From Pseudomonadota bacterium (GTDB lineage: Bacteria > Pseudomonadota > Gammaproteobacteria > Burkholderiales > Rhodocyclaceae), in assembly GCA_030917225.1 (NCBI GenBank), contig JAUPVD010000167.1, forward strand, positions 1 to 5,710: a stretch of DNA of 5,710 nt, read 5' to 3'. Position 1 is the stretch's first letter; each line of letters begins with the position of its first letter. This document shows positions 5,627 through 5,710 of the stretch, piece after piece. Position numbers and translations under genes: made by a program. Below the pieces are notes generated by a model, which saw only the letters and a list, made by a program, of their open reading frames with translations, did not search any database and was not told where the DNA came from.

Positions 5627-5710
5627 GTGAGTATTCCAGTTCGGAAATTCGATGCGGTCATCGTCGGCGCCGGCGGTGCCGGTCTGCGTGCCGCCATTCA
5701 GCTTTCCGAA
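5627..5710 (+). CDS. sdhA: Succinate dehydrogenase flavoprotein subunit (5' end only)
   Basis: The first 28 residues are present and the gene runs off the window. It starts with GTG at 5627, with GGAGG (5615-5619) seven bases upstream inside the end of sdhD. The segment FDAVIVGAGGAGLRAAIQLSE carries the GAGGAG dinucleotide motif (residues 14-19) of the FAD-binding Rossmann fold, in the form typical of SdhA. SdhA oxidises succinate to fumarate with covalently bound FAD and passes electrons to SdhB. The flavin-linking His and the active site lie outside the window. Fumarate reductase FrdA shares this motif, but the sdhC-sdhD context decides for SdhA. Confidence 0.95.
   Translation, partial: MSIPVRKFDAVIVGAGGAGLRAAIQLSE

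Noticed and set aside
5161..5697. Open frame of 178 codons on the minus strand across sdhC, sdhD and sdhA
   Set aside because: It spans three real genes of a known operon and has no motif of its own.
1..5710. Search for a mobile element, CRISPR array, RNA gene, toxin-antitoxin pair or defence system
   Set aside because: No transposase, repeat-spacer pattern, tRNA-like fold or small paired genes could be seen; coding and intergenic space is fully accounted for by the housekeeping genes listed.

Overview
The window is a piece of a GC-rich proteobacterial chromosome, most likely a betaproteobacterium of the Rhodocyclales type. That placement is an inference from protein style and gene order (mdh facing away from a gntR-type gene that precedes sdhCDA), not from a database search. 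All of it is explained by ordinary chromosomal genes. I see no mobile element, CRISPR array, tRNA or rRNA, and no gene-free stretch longer than about 185 bases.

Left part (1-1083). The 3' end of a crotonase-family gene, closest to delta(3,5)-delta(2,4)-dienoyl-CoA isomerase, runs rightwards. It meets, across a bidirectional terminator, a leftward gene for a small exported DUF3617-type protein.

Middle (1084-2842). A leftward gene encodes a CitE-like (HpcH/HpaI superfamily) lyase/aldolase. It is divergent from a rightward gene for a four-helix di-haem cytochrome b561, and their 124-bp intergenic region holds an inverted repeat and a short direct repeat. The b561 gene converges on malate dehydrogenase across a second, very clean bidirectional terminator.

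Right part (2843-5710). Malate dehydrogenase (mdh, leftward) is divergent from a GntR/HutC-type regulator (rightward), which is followed by sdhC, sdhD and the start of sdhA. The regulator sits between two TCA-cycle units. The mdh-gntR intergenic region has a near-consensus mdh promoter whose -35 hexamer overlaps the -35 hexamer of a plausible opposite-facing gntR promoter. A perfect inverted repeat lies on the gntR -10 box. A separate promoter with a perfect TATAAT box lies in front of sdhC. SdhC and SdhD keep the haem and quinone residues known from E. coli, and sdhC/sdhD overlap by ATGA.

Functionally the right half makes consecutive TCA steps: succinate to fumarate with electrons to quinone (Sdh), and malate to oxaloacetate (Mdh). 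The regulator probably tunes one or both units. The CitE-like lyase could act on a related acyl-CoA or organic acid, but its substrate cannot be read from sequence. I did not find a convincing undescribed system; the points most worth following are regulatory (shared -35 element, operator candidate, possible coupled start of gntR) and the orphan CitE-like gene.
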